Source of the DNA: Sphingomicrobium sp. XHP0239
Lineage (GTDB): Bacteria > Pseudomonadota > Alphaproteobacteria > Sphingomonadales > Sphingomonadaceae
Assembly (NCBI RefSeq): GCF_039555325.1
Contig: NZ_CP154608.1
Location: forward strand, 1 to 64,000
Reading direction: 5' to 3'
DNA: 64,000 nucleotides
The notes beneath the pieces are model-generated. The model did no database searches and was not told where the DNA came from. It saw only the letters and a program-made list of their open reading frames with translations. How positions within the stretch are numbered: the stretch's first letter is position 1; each line of letters opens with the position of its first letter. A program made the translations under genes and the position numbers. Below are positions 1 through 9,636 of this stretch, in pieces.

Positions 1-3000
1 GAGTTCGCCGACGGCACGATCTCGATCGCGACCGGCAGCGATACGCTCGCGACGCTCGTCATCGACGGAGTGGACGTTACCAACGGCGGGATTGTGACCG
101 GCGAAAGCGGCACGCTGACCGTCACCGGAAATCCCACCGACGGCTACACCTATACCTATGAATTGACCGAGGCGACCGACGACGTCGACAATGTCGCGGA
201 AACCGACACGTTCACCGTGGTCGCGACCGACAGCGACGGCAGCACCGACGAAGCGCCGCTGGTCATCACCATCGTGGACGACGTACCGACCGCGCGCGAC
301 GACGAACGCAACGCGGAAAATGCCGACGATCCCGTCAAGGTGAACGTCATCGGGAACGACACCGCGGGTGCCGACGGCGTCGATCTGGCGACCGGCGTCA
401 GCCTCGTGGCGGACAGCATTGTCGGGAACGGGACCGTCACCTACGACGGCGCCGGCTCCTTCACCTACACCCCCGGGACCAACGACGAGGGCCAGGTCAG
501 CTTCGAATATCGCATCGTCGACGGCGACGGCGACGTCAGCATCGCCGAGGTTCGCATCAATCTGGGCGAAGACAGCGAACCCGTCATCGTGTCGAAGGAC
601 AATGCGACGGTCGACGAGGACGGGCTGCCGGGAGCCAATGTCGATGGCGACCCGCTGCAGTCGGATCCGCGCGAGGTCGACGGCTCGGAAAGCCGTGTCT
701 CGGAGGGCCAGATCGTCGTCGACTACAGCGCCGATGTGCCGACCGATCTCACCGATGCGTTCCGCTTCATCAATGCCGACGATCTCGATGGGCAGCTGAC
801 CTCGGACGGAAACGAAATCGACTTCACGGTCGACGGCAATGGCGACCTGGTCGGTACGGCCGACGGCAACGAAGTGATCCGTATCGAGATCACCGGCGCG
901 AGCGTCGATGCCGCCGGCGTCGCGACCTACGACTATCGCGTGACGCTGTCGGGCCCGGTCGACCATCCCGATGTCGACAACGAGGAAAACGATCTCGTCG
1001 ACGCGAATGGCGATCTGCGGCTTCAGATCCAGTTCGACGTGACCGACAGCGACGGCACCGACACGACCGAAGGCAGCTTCTTCGTCAACGTGCTCGACGA
1101 TGTGCCCACCGCGGGCGACGCGACCGTCGCCCAGCCCGAGGAAGATGGACCGGTCAGCATCGACCTGGCAACGGTCATCACGGCCGGTGCGGATGGGGTT
1201 AGCTTCGACACCGTGACCTACGAGGTGGTGTCGGGGGATCCTGCCAACCTCAGCTATGAGAATGGCGTCTTCACCTACACCCCGACCGCCGGCGAGGAAG
1301 CGGACGTGGTCTTCACCTACACGGTAACCGACGGCGACGGCGACGAAGCGACCGGCACCATCACCTTCGATCTGCAGGACGACGGTTCGCCCGAAATCGG
1401 CACGATCCCCACCGTTCAGGTGGACGAGGACGGACTGCCGGGTGCCAATATCGACGGCGCGCCGCAGGATCCCAGCGAAACCACGGGAAGCGGGAGCGCC
1501 AGCGGCGGGTCGAGCTTCCAGGTCGACTTCGGCAACGACGTACCGGACACGCCCGACGGCGCGGTGCGCTTCGTCGAAGCGAACGTCGGCGACTATGACG
1601 GTGTCTTCACCCAGGACGGACAGGATATCGAATTCGCCCTCAACGCCGACGGAGAACTCGTCGGTCGCGTCAACGGCGTGGGCGATCCCGTCATCACCCT
1701 TTCGATCGCCTATGTCAGCATCTCGAACGGCGTCGCCACCTATCAGCTGAACGTGTTGCTCGAAGGGCCGATCGACCAGCCGCTCGATGACCGCGAAGAC
1801 GTGTCGACGACGCTCAACGTTTCGATCGAGGCGGTGGATAGCGACGGCAGCGTGTCGGTGCCCCAGACGGTCGGCGTGCAGGTCCTCGACGACGTCCAGA
1901 CCCTGACCGTCACAGAAAGCGATGGAACCGGCGCCGGTCAGGTGGCGACCACCACCGACGTCGGCACCCCCGGCGCGTCCAACAGCGACCAGATCGCGAT
2001 CGACGCCCTCGTCGATTATACGATCGTCGACAGCATCGACGGTCGCGCCGGCGAGACCGCGGACTATGCGCTCGTTCTCCTGTCGGGCGCCGCATCCAGC
2101 GGGCTGACCTCGCAGGGGGCAGCGGTCAACCTGTTCGTCGGTGGCGACGGCGTGGTCTACGCCTCGACGGCGAACGATCTTGCCGGTGCGATGGCCGATC
2201 CGGTCTTCACGGTCGCGATCTCGGGCGGCGACGTGGTGCTGACGCAATTCGCGCCGATCGATCACGCTGCGGGCTCGGACCTGCTGACCCTTGCCGACGA
2301 TCTTATCGGCCTGTCCTACGACATCACCGTCGTCGACGGCGACGGCGACGTGGCGGACGAAAGCGGAACCATCGACCTGGGCGGCAATCTTGCGTTTGCC
2401 GACGATGCACCGCTCGGCATCGACGACGACAACAGCGTGGGCGAGAATGCGGCCGAGGTCGAAGGCAATGTGCTGACCAACGACGTGGGCGGCGCGGATG
2501 GCGGCCTCTCGGTCGTGGGCGCGGTTGCGGGCGACAGCGATGGCGGCAGCGTCACCGTGCCCGCCACGCCGCCGACCGGAGAATTGGAGGTCGATGGCCA
2601 GTACGGCACGCTCTTCATCCGCCCCGACGGCAGCTATCGCTACGTCCCCGACGACGGCCTCGATCTGAACGAGGGCCAGACGCTCGACGACGTGTTCACC
2701 TATACGCTCGTCGATCGCGACGGCGACGCCGACGAGGCGGTGCTGTCGATCACCATTACCAACGAGAATGCGCCCCCGACCGGCGACGCGCAGACCGCGA
2801 TCGTATCGGAAGAAGGGCTGAGCGCGTTCGACCCCAATCCGGACGGGTCGCCCGGCAATGACGACACCAACAGCGCGACGGCCAGCGGCACGTTTGCCTT
2901 CGCCGACGGCGACGGCAATGCTCTGACCTATGGCTTCGGCACGCCGCCGTCCGGCTACAGCGCCGCCGACGGAACCGCGCTCGTGTGGCAGCCGGTCAGC

Positions 3001-5970
3001 GAAAGCAACGGTGTCCTGACACTGACCGCGACCGCTGGCATGAATGGCGATCCCTATTTGACCATCACGCTCGACGCCGACACCGGCGCCTTCAGCGTGA
3101 CGCTCGAAGGGCCGCTCCAGCACCCCGATGGCACCATCGAGGACGAGTTCGACATCGTCGTTCCCGTGACCGTGGACGATGGCACCGCCACCGTGAACAC
3201 GACCCTCACCATCGAGGTCGAGGACGACAGTCCCGAACTGTCCTTCGCCGCGACGCCCAACGATGACAATTCATTGAAGGTGGTGTCGAGCGACGCGACG
3301 CTTGGCGACGTCGATGTTTCGAGCGGAAGCTTTCTCGGGGAGTTCGGAACGCTCACCAAAAGCTATGGCGCCGACGGGCAGGGGCCCGCGGACGTCGCGA
3401 GCTATTCGCTGAGCGTGACCAACAGCGACAGCGGTCTGACCTCGGGTGGCAACCCGATCACCCTGGAAGTGAACGGTGACGGGGACGTCGTCGGCTCTGC
3501 CAACGGAACGCCCGTCTTTACCGTTTCGGTGGACGACAATGGCGTTGTCAGTGTTACCCAGACCGGCCCGATCGATCATGCGAACGGCAGCGATTCCATC
3601 GCGCTTCCGGATGGCAAGATCGCGCTCGATGTCGATGTCACCATCGAGGATGCCGACGGCGACGAGGCGAGCGCGAGCGACACGCTCGATCTGGGCGGCA
3701 ACATCGTCTTCACCGACGACGCGCCGACCGTCACGCCGGGGAACGCCGACGGTGCGCTGGTGCTCGACGAGACCAACCTCATCGGATCCTCGATCAGCGT
3801 GTCGACCAATTATGCCGACAATTTCGGCCCGACCCCGTTCGATTACGGCAACGACGGTCCGGCGACGGCCGGGGCGGTCAGCTATTCGCTCGACCTCACG
3901 GCGAGCGGAACCGACCCGGTGGCTTCCGGCCTCTTCGCTCTGAATCCGAACTCGACCGGCATGGGCGAGCCGATCTATCTCGTCGAGGAAGGCGGCGTCG
4001 TCTACGGCACCACCGATCCCGACGCGCGTACCGCCGGCAACACCTATTTCCAGATCGCGGTGAATGCCACGACCGGGGAACTCACCTTCACTCAGACGAA
4101 GAACGTCTGGCACCCCAACACGGGCAGCGACAATGAAGCGGTGAGCTTCAGCCTGTCGGGCGGGAGCCTCGAGATCGTCCAGACGCTGACCGATTTCGAT
4201 GGCGACAGCAGCAGTGCGGGCATCGATATCGGGAGCGCCTTCACGATCCTCGACGATGGTCCCGACCTCAGCGGATCGCCCGACTACACCACCTCGAACA
4301 ACCCTTCTACCGCCGATTTCACGGGCTCGATCGGGATCGACGTGTCGACCGACGAGGGACAGACGTTCCAGATCAATGTCGATCTCAACGGGCTGACGTC
4401 GAACGGTTCGACGCTTACCCGGCAGGAAGGCACGGCGGACAACGTCTTCATCGCCGAGCGGGGTGACGGCACCGACGTCTTCACCATCACGGTGAATGCG
4501 AACGGGACCTACACGTTCGATATGCAACAGCCGCTCGATGGCAATGTTGTAGATGTCCCTATTGGCGGGAACACCGCCTTCGGTTCGGGACCCAACAGTG
4601 CGCAGATCCTGACGCCAGCTTCGCAGCCTTCCAACGACATAGCTGTCGTCGTTGGTTTCAATACGTCGAACTTCGACCGAACCGTTTTTAAAGCGGGCGG
4701 CTCGATCAGCAGTTCGCTTACCCCGGGCGAGGTCAACGGTTCGACCAATGGCTGGGGCGTTGATAACCAGAACTTCAACACCAATCAGTTCATGCTGTGG
4801 GATTTCGGCTCGGGCCCGCTGACCAACATTGACGGAGCGGGTGGATATACGCCTCCGTCTGGGGCCACGCTTCCGGATGCGAGCTACGCTGTATTCGAGT
4901 TCATCGGTATGCAGGGAACCACGATCGACTACGTCATCAACTTCACTGACGGTACCTTCACGAGCGGCACCTTCTCGCCCACATCCAGAAACTTCACGTT
5001 CCGTGCCCAGGGAACGGAGGACCAGCTTATTGCTGATGTCCAACTGTTCGGGGTGAATGCGGGGGGTGGCGGAAAGGTCGACCTCGTTTCCGTGGGAATC
5101 TACGAGGAGACGGTCGATGTGGAGATCCCGGTAACCATCGAAGTGACCGACGGTGACGGGGACAGCGAAACCGACTCGTTCATCATCAACGTAGAGGGCT
5201 CGGCGACGTCCCCGACCACCAATGGCGGCACCGCCGAAGCGCCCGCAGGGCACCAGGTGGCAGCCAACGACGATTTCCTGATCGCCGAGATGGAAACCGC
5301 CAACATGCTGGGCATGGTGTCGGCGATGGCGATCGGGGTTGGCCTGGCGGCCAGCCACCAGGCTTCATTCGATATGATGCCCGGCGGCACCGCCGAGGGG
5401 ATCGTCATGGGCGACTTCGCCGCGATGAAGGGCCTCGATTTCGTTGCCCTGGCGCCCGATGCGCCGCTCGCTGCCGAAGCCTCGCTGCTCGTCGGCAGTG
5501 CCGGCGGCGGGAGCGATCCGATCGCCTCGACGCAGATGACCGACAAGGTCGCGGTCGACACGGACCTCGCCGCCGAGACGGCGCCGATGGCCGAGCCGAC
5601 TGCGCCGATGGCCGATGCCGCTCCGGAGGCCGTGATGGCCGCGCCCGATTTCGGCGCCGACATCATGATGCCGGGTGCCGACGCGCTCGCCATGATGGCG
5701 GCCGCCCAAAAGGGCTCGGTCGATCTGAAGGCGATCGGCGCGGATGCGCTGGTCGGCGACGGATCGGGTGATGCGGTCGAGGCGGTTCTCGAGAGCGTCG
5801 GCGGGACCGACGCGATCGAGGCGATCGCGATGATCCAGCCCGCAAACGACGCCGTACCCATCTGGGACAGCGGCGCCATGGGTGGTTTCACCGCCGAGTT
5901 TTCCGCGAATATGGGGGCCGAAGCGATGATGCTCGCCCCCGATGCCGGCTCGCCGATGATCAACGGCTGA
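1..5970 (+). CDS. Giant repetitive adhesin (LapA/BapA type), 3' part
   Basis: The reading frame is open from base 1, so the gene starts outside the window; 1989 residues are visible. It is an array of acidic, Thr/Asp/Gly-rich Ig-like repeats of the VCBS, cadherin-like and T1SS-143/DUF5801 kinds. Most join at DDxPT-like linkers (near nt 283, 1094, 1375, 1885, 2395, 2763, 3220, 3710 and 4250), with recurring VTDxDGD motifs. The last roughly 230 residues (from nt 5270) are rich in Ala and Met and lack repeats. No RTX calcium-binding nonapeptides were seen. It is followed directly by a complete type I exporter and a convergent LapG-like protease, which fits a cell-surface biofilm adhesin secreted by that machine. 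The N-terminal retention region is not visible. Confidence 0.88.
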   Translation, partial: EFADGTISIATGSDTLATLVIDGVDVTNGGIVTGESGTLTVTGNPTDGYTYTYELTEATDDVDNVAETDTFTVVATDSDGSTDEAPLVITIVDDVPTARDDERNAENADDPVKVNVIGNDTAGADGVDLATGVSLVADSIVGNGTVTYDGAGSFTYTPGTNDEGQVSFEYRIVDGDGDVSIAEVRINLGEDSEPVIVSKDNATVDEDGLPGANVDGDPLQSDPREVDGSESRVSEGQIVVDYSADVPTDLTDAFRFINADDLDGQLTSDGNEIDFTVDGNGDLVGTADGNEVIRIEITGASVDAAGVATYDYRVTLSGPVDHPDVDNEENDLVDANGDLRLQIQFDVTDSDGTDTTEGSFFVNVLDDVPTAGDATVAQPEEDGPVSIDLATVITAGADGVSFDTVTYEVVSGDPANLSYENGVFTYTPTAGEEADVVFTYTVTDGDGDEATGTITFDLQDDGSPEIGTIPTVQVDEDGLPGANIDGAPQDPSETTGSGSASGGSSFQVDFGNDVPDTPDGAVRFVEANVGDYDGVFTQDGQDIEFALNADGELVGRVNGVGDPVITLSIAYVSISNGVATYQLNVLLEGPIDQPLDDREDVSTTLNVSIEAVDSDGSVSVPQTVGVQVLDDVQTLTVTESDGTGAGQVATTTDVGTPGASNSDQIAIDALVDYTIVDSIDGRAGETADYALVLLSGAASSGLTSQGAAVNLFVGGDGVVYASTANDLAGAMADPVFTVAISGGDVVLTQFAPIDHAAGSDLLTLADDLIGLSYDITVVDGDGDVADESGTIDLGGNLAFADDAPLGIDDDNSVGENAAEVEGNVLTNDVGGADGGLSVVGAVAGDSDGGSVTVPATPPTGELEVDGQYGTLFIRPDGSYRYVPDDGLDLNEGQTLDDVFTYTLVDRDGDADEAVLSITITNENAPPTGDAQTAIVSEEGLSAFDPNPDGSPGNDDTNSATASGTFAFADGDGNALTYGFGTPPSGYSAADGTALVWQPVSESNGVLTLTATAGMNGDPYLTITLDADTGAFSVTLEGPLQHPDGTIEDEFDIVVPVTVDDGTATVNTTLTIEVEDDSPELSFAATPNDDNSLKVVSSDATLGDVDVSSGSFLGEFGTLTKSYGADGQGPADVASYSLSVTNSDSGLTSGGNPITLEVNGDGDVVGSANGTPVFTVSVDDNGVVSVTQTGPIDHANGSDSIALPDGKIALDVDVTIEDADGDEASASDTLDLGGNIVFTDDAPTVTPGNADGALVLDETNLIGSSISVSTNYADNFGPTPFDYGNDGPATAGAVSYSLDLTASGTDPVASGLFALNPNSTGMGEPIYLVEEGGVVYGTTDPDARTAGNTYFQIAVNATTGELTFTQTKNVWHPNTGSDNEAVSFSLSGGSLEIVQTLTDFDGDSSSAGIDIGSAFTILDDGPDLSGSPDYTTSNNPSTADFTGSIGIDVSTDEGQTFQINVDLNGLTSNGSTLTRQEGTADNVFIAERGDGTDVFTITVNANGTYTFDMQQPLDGNVVDVPIGGNTAFGSGPNSAQILTPASQPSNDIAVVVGFNTSNFDRTVFKAGGSISSSLTPGEVNGSTNGWGVDNQNFNTNQFMLWDFGSGPLTNIDGAGGYTPPSGATLPDASYAVFEFIGMQGTTIDYVINFTDGTFTSGTFSPTSRNFTFRAQGTEDQLIADVQLFGVNAGGGGKVDLVSVGIYEETVDVEIPVTIEVTDGDGDSETDSFIINVEGSATSPTTNGGTAEAPAGHQVAANDDFLIAEMETANMLGMVSAMAIGVGLAASHQASFDMMPGGTAEGIVMGDFAAMKGLDFVALAPDAPLAAEASLLVGSAGGGSDPIASTQMTDKVAVDTDLAAETAPMAEPTAPMADAAPEAVMAAPDFGADIMMPGADALAMMAAAQKGSVDLKAIGADALVGDGSGDAVEAVLESVGGTDAIEAIAMIQPANDAVPIWDSGAMGGFTAEFSANMGAEAMMLAPDAGSPMING

Positions 5971-5980
5971 CCGACAGAAG

Positions 5981-6014
5981 GCCGGGCGGTCCATCGTGGA
6001 CCGGATCGCCCGGC
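5981..6014 (+). other. Long intergenic hairpin between adhesin and exporter genes
   Basis: GCCGGGCG pairs with CGCCCGGC, and inside this GGTCCA pairs with TGGACC around a TCG loop. No T-run follows, so it is not a canonical terminator. It could stabilise the adhesin mRNA 3' end or attenuate transcription into the exporter genes, giving different levels of substrate and machine. Confidence 0.5.
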
Positions 6015-6042
6015 CCATCACAATGACCAGAAGGGGCAAGTC

Positions 6043-7458
6043 ATGAAGAAACAGGTGATGGGATTGATGGCAGCGACGGCTTCCATCGTCACGATGGGAT
6101 CGGCGGCGACCGCAATGCCGCTGCAGGATGCGGTGCGCATGGCGCTCGAGACCAATCCGGAAATCCGCCAGGCGGTCTTCAACCGCGAGGCGACCTATTA
6201 CGAACGCGAGCAGGCCGAAGGGCTTTATCTTCCGCGCATATCGGTCGAGGCATCGGCAGGCGTGCGCGAACTGCGAAACCCGACCCGCCGCGCGCTCGGT
6301 ATCGCCAACGACACGCTCACCCCGCTCGAAGTCGGCGCGATCGTCGACCAGCTGCTCTGGGACGGCGGAGCACGGGAAGCGGAAATCCGCTACCAGGCCG
6401 CCCGTACCGATGCGGCATCGGCCAGGGTCGAGGAGCGGTCGGAATATGTCGCGCTCAATATCAGCCGCGCCTACATCGACTATATCCTGCAGCAGCGCCT
6501 CGTCGCCATTGCCCAGGACAATGCCGGTTTTCACACCGCACTGGCGAGCGATCTCCAGACCGGGGTCGACCAGGGCTCGATCTCGATCGCCGATCTCCAG
6601 CAGGCCCAGGAACGACAGGAAGCCGCGCAGGCGCGGGTCGTCGAGGCGCAGGAAGAGCTCGAGCTGGCCGCCTACACGTTCGAACGGCTGGTCGGCGCGC
6701 CGATCGGCGACGTCACCATGCCGCCCGATCTTGCCCGCTCGCTTCCGGGCTCGTTGACGCTGGCGGTCGACATGGCCCGCGCCGAGAACCCGCGGGTCGA
6801 GGAGGCCGAGGCGGATCTGGTCGCGGCGCGCAACCTTGTTGACAAGGCGCGGGGCGAAACCCGCCCCTCGATCAACCTCGAAGGCCGCGCCCGCTACGGC
6901 GAGGACATCGATGGCTTTGCGGGCGAAACCGAGGATTACCAGGCCCGCATCGTGGGACGTTGGACGCTCTTCAACGGCGGCGCGAACATCAACAACATCC
7001 GCGAACATCAGGCCCGCGCCAACGAAGCGCACGCCCGGCTGTTCGAAACCCAGCGCCAGGCGCAGGAAGATGCGCAGCAGGCGTGGTCGCGGCTTCGCAA
7101 TCAGGGGCAGCTGGTGAACGAATTGCGCGCGCAGGCGAGCATTTCGGATGACCTGCTCGCCTCCTATCGCGAACAGTTCAACGTCGGCCGCCGCTCGCTG
7201 CTCGACGTGCTGGACGCGCAGAACACCCGCGCCAACGTGCAGGCCCAATACGAAACCGCGCAGCTGGCGCAGATGTATGCCCAGTATCGCGTGCTCGCAT
7301 CGGTCAACCGACTGGTCGAGGCCATGGGGCTGCCGATGGCGCGCGCCACCTACGAAATGGAAGAACGAGGGATCGCTGCGCGTCCGCTCGACCCCGAAGA
7401 TCGCGTCGAAACCAGCGTGCCCTATCCGTTGATGGGTCCGCCGGTGCCGCGCAATTGA
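6043..7458 (+). CDS. TolC-family outer membrane channel of the type I secretion system
   Basis: A 471-residue outer membrane efflux protein, the usual length for TolC/LapE-like channels. Residues 1-24 look like a Sec signal peptide. Two repeats of long amphipathic, Gln/Ala/Glu-rich helices follow, with the typical early motif of small residues then NPEI, and the later motif FNVGRRSLLDVLDAQ near residue 385, characteristic of this family. An AAGGGG Shine-Dalgarno precedes the ATG. It lies between the adhesin and the ABC exporter, so it probably forms the outer membrane exit duct for the adhesin, in contact with the HlyD-like adaptor. Confidence 0.93.
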   Translation: MKKQVMGLMAATASIVTMGSAATAMPLQDAVRMALETNPEIRQAVFNREATYYEREQAEGLYLPRISVEASAGVRELRNPTRRALGIANDTLTPLEVGAIVDQLLWDGGAREAEIRYQAARTDAASARVEERSEYVALNISRAYIDYILQQRLVAIAQDNAGFHTALASDLQTGVDQGSISIADLQQAQERQEAAQARVVEAQEELELAAYTFERLVGAPIGDVTMPPDLARSLPGSLTLAVDMARAENPRVEEAEADLVAARNLVDKARGETRPSINLEGRARYGEDIDGFAGETEDYQARIVGRWTLFNGGANINNIREHQARANEAHARLFETQRQAQEDAQQAWSRLRNQGQLVNELRAQASISDDLLASYREQFNVGRRSLLDVLDAQNTRANVQAQYETAQLAQMYAQYRVLASVNRLVEAMGLPMARATYEMEERGIAARPLDPEDRVETSVPYPLMGPPVPRN

Positions 7459-7476
7459 GCATGACGAGGACAGGAT

Positions 7477-9636
7477 ATGAGCTTTTCTAGCTGGCTCGAC
7501 AGCGACGCCTCGCGCGCGCTCGATCCTGTCCTCGACAGCCTGTCGTTCCTTGCCCGCCGCAACGAGCGCCCGTCTTCGCCTACGCAATTGCGGGGCGGGT
7601 TGGCGCTCGACGAGGCGGGTCTCCTTCCGTTTCACCAGATCGAACCCGCGCTCGATCAGGTCGGAATGCGCGGCGAGACGGTCGAGAAGCGCCTGTCGCG
7701 CCTGACCGATCGCGATCTTCCCGCGATCCTCGAACTCGACCATGGCCGCGCTGCGGTGCTGCTCGAGCAATCGGGGAGCCAGGTCCTCGTCTATGCGCCC
7801 GGTATTGAGGAAGCATTGTGGATCGATCGCGCCGAACTGGCGAACGCCTACGTGGGGCGTGCGGTGCGGGTCGAAGCCGATCCCACCGCCGAGCGCGCCA
7901 ACGAGCGGCCCTTCGATCGTGCCACCAAACGCCACTGGTTCTGGTCCGAGATCTGGCGGGCACGGGGCCAGTTTCGCCCCGTGATCGTGGCGGCGATCGT
8001 GATCAACCTGCTCGCGCTCGCGGTGCCGCTCTTCACGATGAACGTCTACGATCGCATCATCCCGAACGAGGCGGTCAGTTCGCTATGGGTGCTGGCGGCG
8101 GGCGTCGCCATCGCGCTGGGCTTCGACTATCTCCTGCGTCTTGCGCGCTCGCGGCTGGTCGACGAGATCGGACGCAAGCTCGATGCGCGCTTCTCGCAGC
8201 GCATCTTCGAGAAGGTCATGAACCTTCCCCTCGCCGCGCGGCAGGGCTCGACCGGCGCGATCGCGCGCCGCGTGTCCGAATATGAGAATGTCCGCGACTT
8301 CTTCGCGTCGACCAGCGTCGTCCTGCTCGTCGATATCTCGTTCATGGTTATCTTCCTGGGATTCATCGCCTTCCTCGCGGGATGGCTGGTGTTCGTCCCC
8401 ATCGGGATCATCACCGCCATGTTGTTGGTGGGGTGGTCGCTGCAGAAGGCCATGGGGTCGACCGCGCTCGACGCGCAGGCCGATTCCAGCCTGCAACATT
8501 CCATCCTCGTCGAATCGGTCGGCGGAGCGGAAACGCTCAAGGCCGCCGGCGCGGAGGGCCAGATGCTCGGTCGCTGGCAGCGGTTCGCGGGCATGTCCGC
8601 GAACACGCAGGAGCGGATGCGCCGGCTGACGGCGGTCGCTGTCAATCTTGCCGCGATTGCGCAGCAGACGATGAGCGTCGGGCTGATCATCGGTGGCTTC
8701 TACCTGTTCCATGCCGGCGACATCACGATGGGGGCCATCATCGCCATCGTCATGATCGCGGGCCGCGCGATGGCGCCAGTCGGGCAGTTCGCACTGCTGA
8801 TGACCCGGGCCAAGCAGGCTGGAGCGACGCTCGACAGTCTTCAGACCATGATGCAGTTGCCGGACGAACGAAGCGCGGGCGCGCGGTCGATGGCGCCGGA
8901 GATCCGCGAGGGCGTGGTCTTCTTGGAAAACGTCGATTTCCGCTATCCCAACGCCACCGGGGACAGCCTTTCGCAGGTCTCGCTGTCCATTCGCCCTGGC
9001 GAGCGGGTCGGGATCATCGGACGGGTAGCGTCGGGCAAATCGACGCTCGGCCGCGTCATCTGCGGCCTCTACGCGCCGACCGACGGCGCCATGCTCGTCG
9101 ACGGTCTCGACTGCCGCCAGTATCATCCGCACCAGCTCCGCGAGGCCTTCCGCTACGTGGGGCAGGATGCCGAACTGTTCTCGGGCACGGTCCGCGACAA
9201 TCTTCTTCTGAGCGGCGCGCGGGCGAGCGACGAGGATCTGGTCGACGCAGTCCGCCGCGCCGGCGCGGACATCTTCCTCGCGCAGGGTGCCGCCGGCTTC
9301 GATCTCGACATCGGGGAGCGCGGCGCGCGACTGTCGGGTGGACAACGATCGCTGCTGGTTCTGGCGCGCGCGCTCGTCCGCCCGTCGAAGCTGCTGTTTC
9401 TGGACGAACCCACCGGCTCCATGGATACGCAGACCGAACGCTATTTCATCGACAAGCTGGATGCCGCCATCGCCAAGGATCAGGCGCTGGTCGTTTCGAC
9501 CCACCGCCACCAGATGCTGCGCATCGTCGAGCGGCTGGTCGTGATCGACAAGGGACGCGTGGTCGCCGACGGTCCGCGCGACGAGGTGCTGGCGCAACTG
9601 GGTGCCGCCGCCAAGAGCGAAGGAGCCGCCGCGTGA
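7477..9636 (+). CDS. Type I secretion ABC exporter (LapB-like permease/ATPase)
   Basis: A 719-residue fused transporter. The N-terminal ~140 residues resemble a C39-like domain without the catalytic Cys, as in adhesin or RTX exporters that do not cleave their substrate. A six-helix ABC membrane domain follows (about 165-440). The nucleotide-binding domain has Walker A GRVASGKST near residue 515, signature LSGGQ near 619, Walker B LLFLDEPT near 640 and the switch His in STHRH near 675. Walker A has Ala where Gly is usual before Ser, but the GxxxxGKS pattern holds. It should energise adhesin export across the inner membrane. The stop overlaps the next start (GTGA). Confidence 0.93.
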   Translation: MSFSSWLDSDASRALDPVLDSLSFLARRNERPSSPTQLRGGLALDEAGLLPFHQIEPALDQVGMRGETVEKRLSRLTDRDLPAILELDHGRAAVLLEQSGSQVLVYAPGIEEALWIDRAELANAYVGRAVRVEADPTAERANERPFDRATKRHWFWSEIWRARGQFRPVIVAAIVINLLALAVPLFTMNVYDRIIPNEAVSSLWVLAAGVAIALGFDYLLRLARSRLVDEIGRKLDARFSQRIFEKVMNLPLAARQGSTGAIARRVSEYENVRDFFASTSVVLLVDISFMVIFLGFIAFLAGWLVFVPIGIITAMLLVGWSLQKAMGSTALDAQADSSLQHSILVESVGGAETLKAAGAEGQMLGRWQRFAGMSANTQERMRRLTAVAVNLAAIAQQTMSVGLIIGGFYLFHAGDITMGAIIAIVMIAGRAMAPVGQFALLMTRAKQAGATLDSLQTMMQLPDERSAGARSMAPEIREGVVFLENVDFRYPNATGDSLSQVSLSIRPGERVGIIGRVASGKSTLGRVICGLYAPTDGAMLVDGLDCRQYHPHQLREAFRYVGQDAELFSGTVRDNLLLSGARASDEDLVDAVRRAGADIFLAQGAAGFDLDIGERGARLSGGQRSLLVLARALVRPSKLLFLDEPTGSMDTQTERYFIDKLDAAIAKDQALVVSTHRHQMLRIVERLVVIDKGRVVADGPRDEVLAQLGAAAKSEGAAA

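Noticed and set aside
1..5200. Periodic DNA repeats resembling an array
   Set aside because: They encode protein repeats with varied spacing, not identical short repeats with unique spacers, so this is not a CRISPR array.
3271..5358. Long open frame of 695 codons on the minus strand opposite the adhesin
   Set aside because: Composition is Arg/Asp/Val-rich without domains, and it mirrors the GC-rich codon bias of the sense gene; the plus-strand frame has clear repeat homology.
5365..7935. 856-codon minus-strand frame opposite the adhesin tail, TolC and exporter genes
   Set aside because: It spans three well-supported plus-strand genes and shows no recognisable motif; typical antisense artefact of high GC.
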